Source of the DNA: an uncultured Collinsella sp.
Lineage (GTDB): Bacteria > Actinomycetota > Coriobacteriia > Coriobacteriales > Coriobacteriaceae
Length of the DNA: 17,504 nt
Assembly: GCA_900549215.1 (NCBI GenBank)
Contig: URNJ01000020.1
Span: 1-17,504 of the forward strand
Direction of reading: 5' to 3'
Part shown: piece by piece, positions 7,383-14,282 of the stretch
Numbering within the stretch: the first letter of the stretch is position 1
How the letters are laid out: the number at the start of each line of letters is the position of its first letter
Notes under the pieces: generated by a model
Database searches by the model: none
What the model saw: the letters and a program-made list of their open reading frames with translations, nothing else
Told to the model about the DNA's origin: nothing
Program-made: the position numbers and the translations under genes

Positions 7383-7415
7383 TTGGTGCAAAGTAACCTG
7401 ACCCCATTGCACCAA
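7383..7415. repeat. Intergenic palindrome TTGGTGCAA / TTGCACCAA
   Basis: TTGGTGCAA (7383-7391) and TTGCACCAA (7407-7415) are perfect 9-bp arms around 15 bases (AGTAACCTGACCCCA). There is no T-run. It sits between the uppP terminator and the presumed pcrA promoter. It may be a regulator site or a member of a dispersed intergenic hairpin family. Confidence 0.55.
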
Positions 7416-7462
7416 ATCCGCTGGGACGGGCCTGACGGTGGCGCACGGAGTCGTGGTGTGAT

Positions 7463-7493
7463 TTGCGTCGGTGTCCGCGCGGCTCGGTATACT
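7463..7493 (+). promoter_or_regulatory. Possible pcrA promoter
   Basis: TATACT (7488-7493) is a good -10 hexamer; TTGCGT (7463-7468) is a weak -35 at a long 19-base spacing. It lies about 60 bases before the preferred pcrA start. The remainder of the 333-base gap 7222-7554 holds the terminator and palindrome listed separately and no gene. Confidence 0.35.
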
Positions 7494-7554
7494 GGTACGG
7501 CTCAAACTATGGCGCCGCCCGCAGGCGCGCCGTCCGTCAGATGAGGAGTCGCCC

Positions 7555-10455
7555 ATGACCCAGCCCTTGCCCTGGGAAAAGAACGCCGCGGTGCCCGTGC
7601 CGCCCGCGCCGGAACCCGTGCCGCTCGATGCATACACCGCTCCTGCTGCGCCGGAGCCCGAGCTCGTCCCGCTCGACATCTACGACGCTCCCGCGCCGGC
7701 ACCCAAGCCCACCAAGCCGCTCGTCGACATCGACAGCCTTAATTCCGCTCAGCGCGAGGCGGTCCTGACCACCGAGGGCCCGCTGCTGGTGCTCGCCGGC
7801 GCCGGCTCGGGCAAGACCCGCGTCTTGACCTTCCGCATCGCACATATGCTCGGCGACCTGGGCGTTAAGCCCTGGCAGATCCTTGCCATCACGTTTACCA
7901 ACAAGGCCGCGGCCGAGATGCGTGAGCGTCTGGCGGCACTCATTCCCAGCGGCACCCGTGGCATGTGGGTGTGCACCTTCCATGCCATGTGCGTGCGTAT
8001 GCTGCGTGAAGACGCCGACCTGCTGGGCTACACCGGTCAGTTCACCATCTACGATGACGATGACTCAAAGCGCATGGTGCGTGACATTATGCAGGCGCTC
8101 GGTATCGAGCAAAAGCAGTTCCCCATCAACATGATCCGCAGCAAGATCAGCTCGGCCAAAAACGCCATGATCGGCCCCGAGGACATGCTCAAATCCGCCG
8201 ATAGCCCCAACGACAAAAAGGCCGCGCAGGTCTACCTGGAGCTGGAACGCCGCCTGCGCGCCGCTAACGCGATGGACTTCGACGACCTGCTCGTGCGCAC
8301 GCTCGAGCTGCTGCGCACCCGCCCCGAGGTGCTCGACAAGTACCAGGAGCGCTTCCGCTACATTAGCGTCGACGAGTATCAGGACACCAACCACGTCCAG
8401 TACGAGATCGCCAACCTGCTGGCCGCCAAGTACCAAAACCTCATGGTCGTGGGCGACGATGACCAGTCCATTTACAGCTGGCGTGGCGCCGACATCACTA
8501 ACATCCTGGACTTTGAGCAGGACTTTAAAAACTGCAAGACCGTTAAGCTGGAGCAAAACTACCGCTCTACGGGCCATATCCTGAGCGCCGCCAACGCCGT
8601 GGTGCGCCACAACTCGCAGCGCAAGGACAAGCGTCTGTTTACGGCCGAGGGCGATGGCGAGAAGATTCAGGCCTTCCAGGCAAGCGACGAGCGCGACGAG
8701 GGCCGCTGGATTGCCGGCGAGATCGAAAAACTGCATGCCAAAGGCACGAGCTACGACGATATCGCCGTGTTCTACCGCACCAACGCCCAGTCGCGTATTC
8801 TCGAAGATATGTTCCTGCGCGCGGGCGTGCCCTACAAGATCGTGGGCGGCACGCGATTCTTCGACCGTGCCGAGATCCGCGATGTCATGGCCTACCTTAA
8901 GATGATCGTGAACCCGGCAGACGAGATGAGCGTCAAGCGCGTCATCAACACGCCGCGTCGCGGCATCGGCTCCACCTCGATCCAAAAGATCGAGCAGCTG
9001 GCGCGCGACAACCGTTGCTCGTTCTTCCAGGCCTGCGAGATCGCAACAGCCGAGACGGGCATGTTTAGCGCCAAGGTGCGTAACGGCCTGTCGAGCTTTG
9101 TGTCGCTGGTGCGCGAGGGCCGTCGCATGGACGGCGAGCTCAAGGACGTCGTCGAGATGATTGTCGATAAGACGGGCCTGTTGCAGGCTTTTCGCGCCGA
9201 AGGCACCATGGAATCCGAGAGCCGCGCCGAGAACATCCAGGAATTCCTGGGCGTCGCCGCCGAATTTGAGGAGACGCACGAGGATATCGAGGGTACGCTC
9301 GAGAGTTTGGAAGAGCTGCGCGCAGCCGGTGTTGCCGATGTGCCGGCCGGCGCCGAGTCCGAGCCCGCCGTGGTGAGTGCGCCCGAGCCCGAGCCCGGCC
9401 CGTCTGCGTCCACGTCTTCGTTTGAGGCGCTCGTTGGCGCGCGTGACGCCGCGGGTTCCAATCCGCTCGATGGCTTGGCCGCTCCGGCACTGTCTCCGCA
9501 GGATGCCCTGGCCGCCGCCATCGCGGGCAACGCGTATGCCGCGCCGACAGAGATGCCGGCGGGTGCCGTGCATGCCGACGAGATCGAGCGCACCTACGGC
9601 CCGCTCACCTGCAAGGCGCTGCCGGCGCTCATGGAGTGGCTGGCCCTGCGCTCCGACTTGGATTCCCTGGCCGGCGAGACGCATGCCATTACCATGATGA
9701 CCATCCACTCCGCCAAGGGCCTGGAGTTCCCGGCGGTGTTCGTGGCCGGCATGGAGGAGGGTATCTTCCCGCACGTGCACGACTTTGGTGGCAGCGATGA
9801 CCCGGGCAAGCTCGAGGAGGAGCGTCGCCTGGCCTACGTCGCCATCACGCGCGCCCGTAAGCGCCTGTTCTTGACCTATGCGGCCACGCGTCGCACCTAC
9901 GGCTCGACCTCTGCCAACCCGCGTTCGCGCTTCCTCAACGAGATTCCGTTTGAGGATATCGAGTTTAGCGGTATCGGTTCTGCCGGTTTTGAGGGCACGG
10001 GCTGGGAGAAACGCGGCGACCGTCGCGGCACCTTTGGCTCGGGCATGGGCTCGGATATGTACGGCGGCAAGGTGTTCGGTTCGCATACGCGTTCGACCGG
10101 CGGTTCCGGTTCGCGCGGCGGATCGAGCTTTGACGACTTCTTTGGTGGCAGCAGCTACGGGACCGAGCGCCATCGTGGGGTCTCGCCCGACGCCGGCCGT
10201 GTTGCCTCGACCTTTGGCTCGGGGGCGCCGCGAGCCAAAAAGCCGTCATCTAAGGTGTCGCCGACAGTGGAGCGCAAGGTCGATCGTGCCAGCGCATCGC
10301 AGGACTTTGCCGCAGGCGATACCGTGAGCCACAAGACCTTTGGCACGGGTACCGTGCTCTCGGTCGCTGGAGACATGATCGAGGTTCAATTCGAGAAGAC
10401 CGGCCAGACCAAAAAGCTTATGAAGGGATTCGCTCCGATCGTCAAGCTGTCGTAA
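7555..10455 (+). CDS. pcrA: ATP-dependent DNA helicase PcrA (UvrD/Rep family)
   Basis: This superfamily 1A 3'-5' helicase acts in nucleotide excision repair and clearing of replication or recombination intermediates. Of 966 residues, Walker A AGAGSGKT is at 81-88, Walker B DEYQD at 273-277, motif III GDDDQSIYSWRG at 300-311, QNYRS at 334-338, motif V TIHSAKGLEF at 716-725 and motif VI AITRAR with R766. The end (about 917-966, AGDTVSHKTFGTGTVLSV onward) is the Tudor-like PcrA C-terminal domain. It is much longer than typical PcrA: a Pro-rich N-terminal extension with a repeated P-V/L-VPLDxY unit, an Ala/Pro/Glu-rich insert (about 593-680) before motif V, and a Gly/Ser/Arg-rich linker (about 815-915). 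ATG 7555 has GAGGAG eight bases ahead; the frame is open to 7471. Confidence 0.96.
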   Translation: MTQPLPWEKNAAVPVPPAPEPVPLDAYTAPAAPEPELVPLDIYDAPAPAPKPTKPLVDIDSLNSAQREAVLTTEGPLLVLAGAGSGKTRVLTFRIAHMLGDLGVKPWQILAITFTNKAAAEMRERLAALIPSGTRGMWVCTFHAMCVRMLREDADLLGYTGQFTIYDDDDSKRMVRDIMQALGIEQKQFPINMIRSKISSAKNAMIGPEDMLKSADSPNDKKAAQVYLELERRLRAANAMDFDDLLVRTLELLRTRPEVLDKYQERFRYISVDEYQDTNHVQYEIANLLAAKYQNLMVVGDDDQSIYSWRGADITNILDFEQDFKNCKTVKLEQNYRSTGHILSAANAVVRHNSQRKDKRLFTAEGDGEKIQAFQASDERDEGRWIAGEIEKLHAKGTSYDDIAVFYRTNAQSRILEDMFLRAGVPYKIVGGTRFFDRAEIRDVMAYLKMIVNPADEMSVKRVINTPRRGIGSTSIQKIEQLARDNRCSFFQACEIATAETGMFSAKVRNGLSSFVSLVREGRRMDGELKDVVEMIVDKTGLLQAFRAEGTMESESRAENIQEFLGVAAEFEETHEDIEGTLESLEELRAAGVADVPAGAESEPAVVSAPEPEPGPSASTSSFEALVGARDAAGSNPLDGLAAPALSPQDALAAAIAGNAYAAPTEMPAGAVHADEIERTYGPLTCKALPALMEWLALRSDLDSLAGETHAITMMTIHSAKGLEFPAVFVAGMEEGIFPHVHDFGGSDDPGKLEEERRLAYVAITRARKRLFLTYAATRRTYGSTSANPRSRFLNEIPFEDIEFSGIGSAGFEGTGWEKRGDRRGTFGSGMGSDMYGGKVFGSHTRSTGGSGSRGGSSFDDFFGGSSYGTERHRGVSPDAGRVASTFGSGAPRAKKPSSKVSPTVERKVDRASASQDFAAGDTVSHKTFGTGTVLSVAGDMIEVQFEKTGQTKKLMKGFAPIVKLS

Positions 10456-10462
10456 TCTCGGC

Positions 10463-10592
10463 GGACCTGGGCGGGCGTATGGGGCAACATCGCCTGCTCG
10501 GGCAGTCCTGCGCAAGACGGAGGGCACATTAAGTGGCCTCCTTTGCGTGCGGAACTCGCGATCGATGTTGCCCCATATGCCCGCCCAGGTCC
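10463..10592. repeat. 130-nt palindromic element with 30-bp arms
   Basis: Bases 10463-10492 are the reverse complement of 10563-10592 apart from one position (G10477 against T10578), which would be a G-U pair in RNA. Inside lie a small CTGC-TCGG-GCAG hairpin (10494-10505) and a second stem: CGCAA...GGAGG.CAC (10511-10527) against GTG.CCTCC..TTGCG (10533-10547) with an ATTAA loop. The element starts 8 bases after the pcrA stop and lies between convergent genes. It could terminate pcrA, but the T-run is only three bases, so a miniature inverted-repeat element or structured RNA is at least as likely. Confidence 0.8.
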
Positions 10593-10671
10593 TTTGTTAA
10601 CGTTGCTTGCGATCGTCGCTCTACTCGTTCGCTTTTTGATCTGGAGAGCCGGGTGGGCTGATATATATGGA

Positions 10672-10709
10672 CAAGGGGCTCCCCCGTTGGTGGACGGGGG
10701 AGCCCCTTG
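10672..10709. terminator. Perfect 16-bp hairpin between convergent pcrA and manA
   Basis: CAAGGGGCTCCCCCGT (10672-10687) and ACGGGGGAGCCCCTTG (10694-10709) form an uninterrupted stem with a TGGTGG loop. It lies 24 bases beyond the manA stop on the minus strand. Neither side has a proper T-run (minus side continues TCCATATATATC), so it may work as a Rho-assisted or mRNA-end-stabilising structure rather than a classic terminator. Confidence 0.75.
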
Positions 10710-10733
10710 TTGCGTTTGGGTTGTTGGTGCGAT

Positions 10734-11666
10734 CTACAGATGCGAGACGATCAGTTCTATCTTGCCTTTGAGGTCGATGGAGCTGACGGTGCTCGGGGCC
10801 AGCAGGTGGCTTCCCTTGTGGACGGGGTCGCCGCAGACGGTGCCTTCGCCGTCGATGACCGACAGACACATGAAGGGCCAGCGCTGGTCGAGGGCCTTGC
10901 TGCCGTTAACGCGCACGCGATCGACGGTGTAGCAGGGGTTAGACTCGAGCTCGGTCACGCCGTCCACCTCGGGCGCGGTCACGGTACCATCGACCGGGGC
11001 CTGGACGTCAAAGTCGATGCAGTCGAGGCTCTGCTTAATGTGCAGCGGGCGCAGTTTGCCGTCGGTGCCCGGGCGATCATAGTCGTACAGACGATACGTC
11101 ACGTCGCTCGACTGCTGTGTCTCCAGAATCAGCGTGCCGGTTTTGATGGCGTGAACGGTGCCGGAGTCGATCTGGAAAAAGTCTCCCTTGTGAATCGGCA
11201 GCACGTTGAGCATCTCGTCCCAACGGCCTTCCTCGATCATCCGCGCGGCCTCGGCGCGGTCGTGCGCACGCTGGCCGACGATGATCGTGGCGCCGGGCTC
11301 GCAGTCCAGTACATACCAGCACTCGGTTTTGCCTAGGCTGCCGTTCTCGTGCTCGGCGGCGTACTCGTCGTTGGGGTGAATCTGGATCGAAAGGTCGTCC
11401 TTGGCGTCCAGAATCTTAATGAGCAGCGGGAACTCCTTGCCCTCGCAATTGCCAAAGAGCTCGCGGTGCTCGGCCCACAGCCATGACAGCGTGTGACCGG
11501 CGTACGGGCCCTCCGCAATCTGGCAGTCGCCGTTGGGATGGGCCGAGATGGCCCAGCACTCACCGATGGGACCCTCGGGAATGTCGTAGCCAAACACGGT
11601 TTCGAGCTGGCGCCCGCCCCAGATCTTCTCGTGGAAGATCGGCGTGAGTTTAATCAAATCGGACAT
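10734..11666 (-). CDS. manA: Mannose-6-phosphate isomerase, class I
   Basis: ManA interconverts mannose-6-phosphate and fructose-6-phosphate in the cytosol, using zinc. The 310-residue protein is the short, Bacillus-type form. Expected zinc ligands are present: Q95 and H97 in SIQIHPND, E115 in KTECWYVL and H172 in SGTVHAI, followed by the conserved TYRLYDYDR. I chose ATG 11666 (MSDLIKLTP) because GGGAG is seven bases ahead; ATG 11672 would sit one base from that site, and the frame is open to 11726. It lies 72 bases downstream of gntR on the same strand, so it is probably in its operon. Beside a PTS and GH1 gene set it would handle mannose-6-P released from manno- or glucomanno-oligosaccharides. 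Confidence 0.95.
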   Translation of the reverse strand: MSDLIKLTPIFHEKIWGGRQLETVFGYDIPEGPIGECWAISAHPNGDCQIAEGPYAGHTLSWLWAEHRELFGNCEGKEFPLLIKILDAKDDLSIQIHPNDEYAAEHENGSLGKTECWYVLDCEPGATIIVGQRAHDRAEAARMIEEGRWDEMLNVLPIHKGDFFQIDSGTVHAIKTGTLILETQQSSDVTYRLYDYDRPGTDGKLRPLHIKQSLDCIDFDVQAPVDGTVTAPEVDGVTELESNPCYTVDRVRVNGSKALDQRWPFMCLSVIDGEGTVCGDPVHKGSHLLAPSTVSSIDLKGKIELIVSHL

Positions 11667-11738
11667 GTGCATACTCCCATAAGGTTGTGCGGGTGCCCCG
11701 CAAGACAGCTCAAAACGAGCACCCACCGGATTACAAAA

Positions 11739-12458
11739 CTAGGCCAGCGTTACGTTGTGCAGCTCAAAGCGGTCGCCTACGTTGTGCGAGATAGAATATT
11801 CAAACGCGGTGCCGCTATCCAAGAAGCCAATCTGGTTGAGTTCGAGCAGGGGAGAGCCGGGTTTGGTATCCAGGCGCTCGGCTTCTTCCTCGGTTGCCGC
11901 CACGGCGCGGATGGTGCGATGGAAGCTCGAAATCTTCAGCCCGCATTGCTCGCGGATAAAGCCGTAGACCGATCCGTACAGGTCCTTCTTTTTAAGGCCC
12001 GGGATCAGTTCGAGCGGCATATAGGTGTACTCGATGACGATGGGCTTCTCGTCGACCTGGCGCACGCGCACGATGTGATAGGCGAAGTCATCCTCGGCCA
12101 TTCCCAGCTGGGTCGCAACCTCTGCCGGTGGATTGACGATCGAGAAATCGTAGACCACCGAGGTCACTTTCTCCCCGCGATGCTCGTACGAAAAGCCTTG
12201 GGCACGGTCGTTCTTGCCTTGAAAAAACACCTGGCCGGGAAGCCCCGCCGTGTCCTTGACGTAGGTGCCCGATCCGCGCCGGCTGGTAATAAGGCCTTCC
12301 TCGGTGATCTGCTCAATCGCTCGTTTGACGGTGATTTTGGAAACGCTATAGAGCTCACAGAACTCAACGACGGTGGGCAACTTATCGCCCGGCTTAAGGG
12401 CGCCGTCCTCGATGCTTCGACGGATATCTGCAGCTATCGCCTCGTATTTGGGAATCAT
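11739..12458 (-). CDS. GntR-family transcriptional regulator, HutC/UTRA type
   Basis: This 239-residue regulator has an N-terminal winged helix-turn-helix (about 1-70; YEAIAADIRRSIEDGALKPG, then LPTVVEFCELYSVSKITVKR and GSGTYV) and a C-terminal UTRA effector domain (about 85-235) ending LHNVTLA. UTRA regulators usually bind a sugar phosphate or small metabolite and act as repressors released by it. The start has AAGGGAGG seven bases ahead. It is divergent from the GH1-PTS operon and upstream of manA, the position expected for the local repressor, comparable to GmuR in the Bacillus gmu operon. Candidate operator palindromes lie in the shared gap 12459-12761, one of them overlapping a good -10 box for this gene. 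Confidence 0.93.
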   Translation of the reverse strand: MIPKYEAIAADIRRSIEDGALKPGDKLPTVVEFCELYSVSKITVKRAIEQITEEGLITSRRGSGTYVKDTAGLPGQVFFQGKNDRAQGFSYEHRGEKVTSVVYDFSIVNPPAEVATQLGMAEDDFAYHIVRVRQVDEKPIVIEYTYMPLELIPGLKKKDLYGSVYGFIREQCGLKISSFHRTIRAVAATEEEAERLDTKPGSPLLELNQIGFLDSGTAFEYSISHNVGDRFELHNVTLA

Positions 12459-12494
12459 GCAATCCTCCCTTCATATTTGCGTTGAATATTAAGA

Positions 12495-12537
12495 AAGTAT
12501 ACCTACTTAAAAAGCATCCATATGGCTTTCATGAAAG
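12495..12537. promoter_or_regulatory. Candidate GntR operators and gntR promoter
   Basis: AAGTA-TACC-TACTT (12495-12508) is an interrupted palindrome; on the minus strand it overlaps TATACT (12501-12496), a good -10 box for gntR about 38 bases before its start. CTTTCATGAAAG (12526-12537) is a perfect 12-bp palindrome. Both are in an AT-rich island unlike the rest of the window. Assignment to the neighbouring GntR protein is inference from position. Confidence 0.4.
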
Positions 12538-12567
12538 AAGTTCGATAAAGAAAAGTTAAAAAGACGC

Positions 12568-12595
12568 TTTACATAGAAAATTAGAGCGCTATAGT
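12568..12595 (+). promoter_or_regulatory. Sigma-A promoter for the GH1-PTS operon
   Basis: TTTACA (12568-12573) and TATAGT (12590-12595) are spaced 16 bases apart in AT-rich sequence. Transcription would begin near 12602, leaving a leader of about 160 bases that contains the long hairpin at 12636-12729. Confidence 0.6.
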
Positions 12596-12635
12596 TATAG
12601 ACAACAAGCGAGATGCATTGGCGTTTGCTTGTACT

Positions 12636-12729
12636 GTTTGGAGAAGGATTTGTTTTGGCGGGTTGGATATCGGTATATCCGGCGCGCGCCCGCGCCGGAT
12701 AACCTGCCAAAGCAAACCCGTCTCCAAAC
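12636..12729 (+). repeat. 94-nt long hairpin in the GH1 leader
   Basis: The outer arms 12636-12665 and 12700-12729 pair over 30 positions with only two mismatches (12645/12720 and 12648/12717) and three G-U pairs. The inner arms ATCCGGCGCG (12677-12686) and CGCGCCGGAT (12691-12700) enclose a CGCC loop, with about ten unpaired bases on the left side between the two helices. It ends 32 bases before the GH1 start and is not followed by a T-run, so it is not a plain terminator. Both arms carry a motif seen again at 16581-16604. Confidence 0.75.
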
Positions 12730-12761
12730 GGAAGCTCTAGAACACGAAAGCGAGGACTTTG

Positions 12762-14162
12762 ATGGCACAGTATCAGCTGCCCAACGACTTCTTCTTTGGC
12801 GCTGCTATGTCCGGCCCGCAGACTGAGGGTCAGTGGAACCAGGGCGGCAAGCTCGAGAACCTGTGGGACACCTGGTCCATCCAGGATCTGGGTTCGTTCT
12901 ACAACTGTGTTGGCTCTTATGCCGGCAATGACTTTATGACCAAGTACCAGGAAGACTTTCGCATTTTGAAGGACTTGGGCCTGAATACCTATCGCACTTC
13001 CATCCAGTGGAGCCGTCTGCTCGATGCCGACGGCAACCTTAATGAGGAGGGCGCTGCGTGGTATCACGAGCTGTTCCGCGCCTCTCGCGAGGCCGGCCTG
13101 GAGCCGTTTGTCAACTTGTACCACTTTGACATGCCCACCTATCTCTTTAACCGTGGCGGCTGGGAGAGCCGTGAGGTCGTCGAGGCTTACGCGCATTACG
13201 CCGACGTCGCCTTTCACGAGTTTGGCCAGGAGATTAAGTACTGGTTCACCTTTAACGAGCCCATCGTCGAGCCCGAGCAGCGCTATCAGGAGGGCGTGTG
13301 GTTCCCGCAACTCCACGACTTCAACCGCGCTCGCACCGTGCAGTATCACATCTCGCTGGCGCACGCTCTGGCCGTGGCCAACTACCGCCGCGCCTATGAC
13401 GAGGGCGCCGTTCGCAGCGATGCCAAGATCGGCATGATCAACTGCTTTACCCCGGTCTACACCAAGGAGAACCCCAACGAGGCAGACCTCGAGGCCGTGC
13501 GTATGACCAGCGGCATCAACAATCGCTGGTGGCTCGACCTTATTACCAAGGGCGAGCTTCCTGCCGACGTGCTCGACAGCCTGGCCGAGGGCGGCGTTAA
13601 GCTCCCGTTCCGTGCCGGCGACCAAGAGATTCTCAAGCAGGGTGTTGTCGACTGGCTCGGCTGCAACTACTACCATCCCACGCGTGTTCAGGCGCCGGCG
13701 AGCAAGGTCGACCAGTACGGCTTGCCGCACTTTGCCGACGAGTACGTATGGCCCGACGCCGTTATGAACGAGAGCCGCGGCTGGGAGATCTACCCGCAGG
13801 GCCTCTACGACTTTGGCATGGACTGCGCTAAGAACTACCCCGATCTTGAGTGGTTCGTTTCCGAGAACGGCATCGGCATCATGGACGAATACAAGAACCG
13901 TGACGCCGAAGGAACCATCCAGGACGACTACCGCGTCGATTTTGTACGCCAGCACCTGGAGTGGGTTGCCAAGGCAATCGCCGAGGGCGCCAAGTGCCGC
14001 GGTTACCATTATTGGGCCGTCATCGATAACTGGTCTTGGGCGAATGCCTTTAAGAACCGTTACGGTTTTGTCGAGGTCGACCTTATGGACGGCTACAAGC
14101 GCCGCCTTAAGAAGTCGGCAGCTTGGCTCAAACAGGTCGCCACGACCCACGTGGTTGATTAG
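12762..14162 (+). CDS. Glycoside hydrolase family 1, 6-phospho-beta-glycosidase type
   Basis: This 466-residue cytosolic retaining beta-glycosidase would cleave a disaccharide phosphorylated on import. The acid/base is E166 (FTFNEP) and the nucleophile E368 (VSENGIG), with the usual GH1 opening FFFGAAMSGPQTEG. The C-terminal loop S425-W-A-N-A-F-K431-N-R-Y434 corresponds to the phosphate-binding loop of 6-phospho-glycosidases (Ser...Lys.Tyr), though the lysine is one position off the LacG pattern. Context (PTS II genes downstream, ManA and ROK kinase nearby) supports a phospho-substrate, either 6-phospho-beta-glucoside or -mannoside as for GmuD. ATG 12762 with GAGG at 12752-12755 is preferred over the adjacent TTG 12759. 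The stop is 120 bases before the IIC gene. Confidence 0.93.
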   Translation: MAQYQLPNDFFFGAAMSGPQTEGQWNQGGKLENLWDTWSIQDLGSFYNCVGSYAGNDFMTKYQEDFRILKDLGLNTYRTSIQWSRLLDADGNLNEEGAAWYHELFRASREAGLEPFVNLYHFDMPTYLFNRGGWESREVVEAYAHYADVAFHEFGQEIKYWFTFNEPIVEPEQRYQEGVWFPQLHDFNRARTVQYHISLAHALAVANYRRAYDEGAVRSDAKIGMINCFTPVYTKENPNEADLEAVRMTSGINNRWWLDLITKGELPADVLDSLAEGGVKLPFRAGDQEILKQGVVDWLGCNYYHPTRVQAPASKVDQYGLPHFADEYVWPDAVMNESRGWEIYPQGLYDFGMDCAKNYPDLEWFVSENGIGIMDEYKNRDAEGTIQDDYRVDFVRQHLEWVAKAIAEGAKCRGYHYWAVIDNWSWANAFKNRYGFVEVDLMDGYKRRLKKSAAWLKQVATTHVVD

Positions 14163-14282
14163 CGACCGGGCGAACGCCCAGACCGCGCGCCGCCGCGCGC
14201 AACACATGGCACATCTGGTGGCAGAGGGCGACAGACCACCGTGCGCATAGGAAAAGGCCGGATTTGAAAGTTAGGAGCAATC

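Noticed and set aside
7257..7544. A 95-codon plus-strand frame between uppP and pcrA
   Set aside because: It runs through a terminator hairpin, a palindrome and a promoter-like -10; the translation looks random and there is no convincing ribosome site.
8065..10173. A 702-codon minus-strand open frame inside pcrA
   Set aside because: Antisense shadow of a gene with all helicase motifs; His/Gly/Leu/Arg-rich translation typical of such shadows.
10543..10932. A 129-codon plus-strand frame between pcrA and manA
   Set aside because: It spans two palindromes and the antisense end of manA; no protein-like features.
12601..12760. A BglG/LicT antiterminator (RAT) site in the GH1 leader
   Set aside because: No RAT-like sequence overlapping a T-tailed terminator is present and no antiterminator gene is nearby; the local regulator is GntR type.
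12507..14207. A 566-codon minus-strand open frame across the GH1 gene and leader
   Set aside because: Antisense to a clear GH1 enzyme and running into the AT-rich promoter gap; no domain visible.
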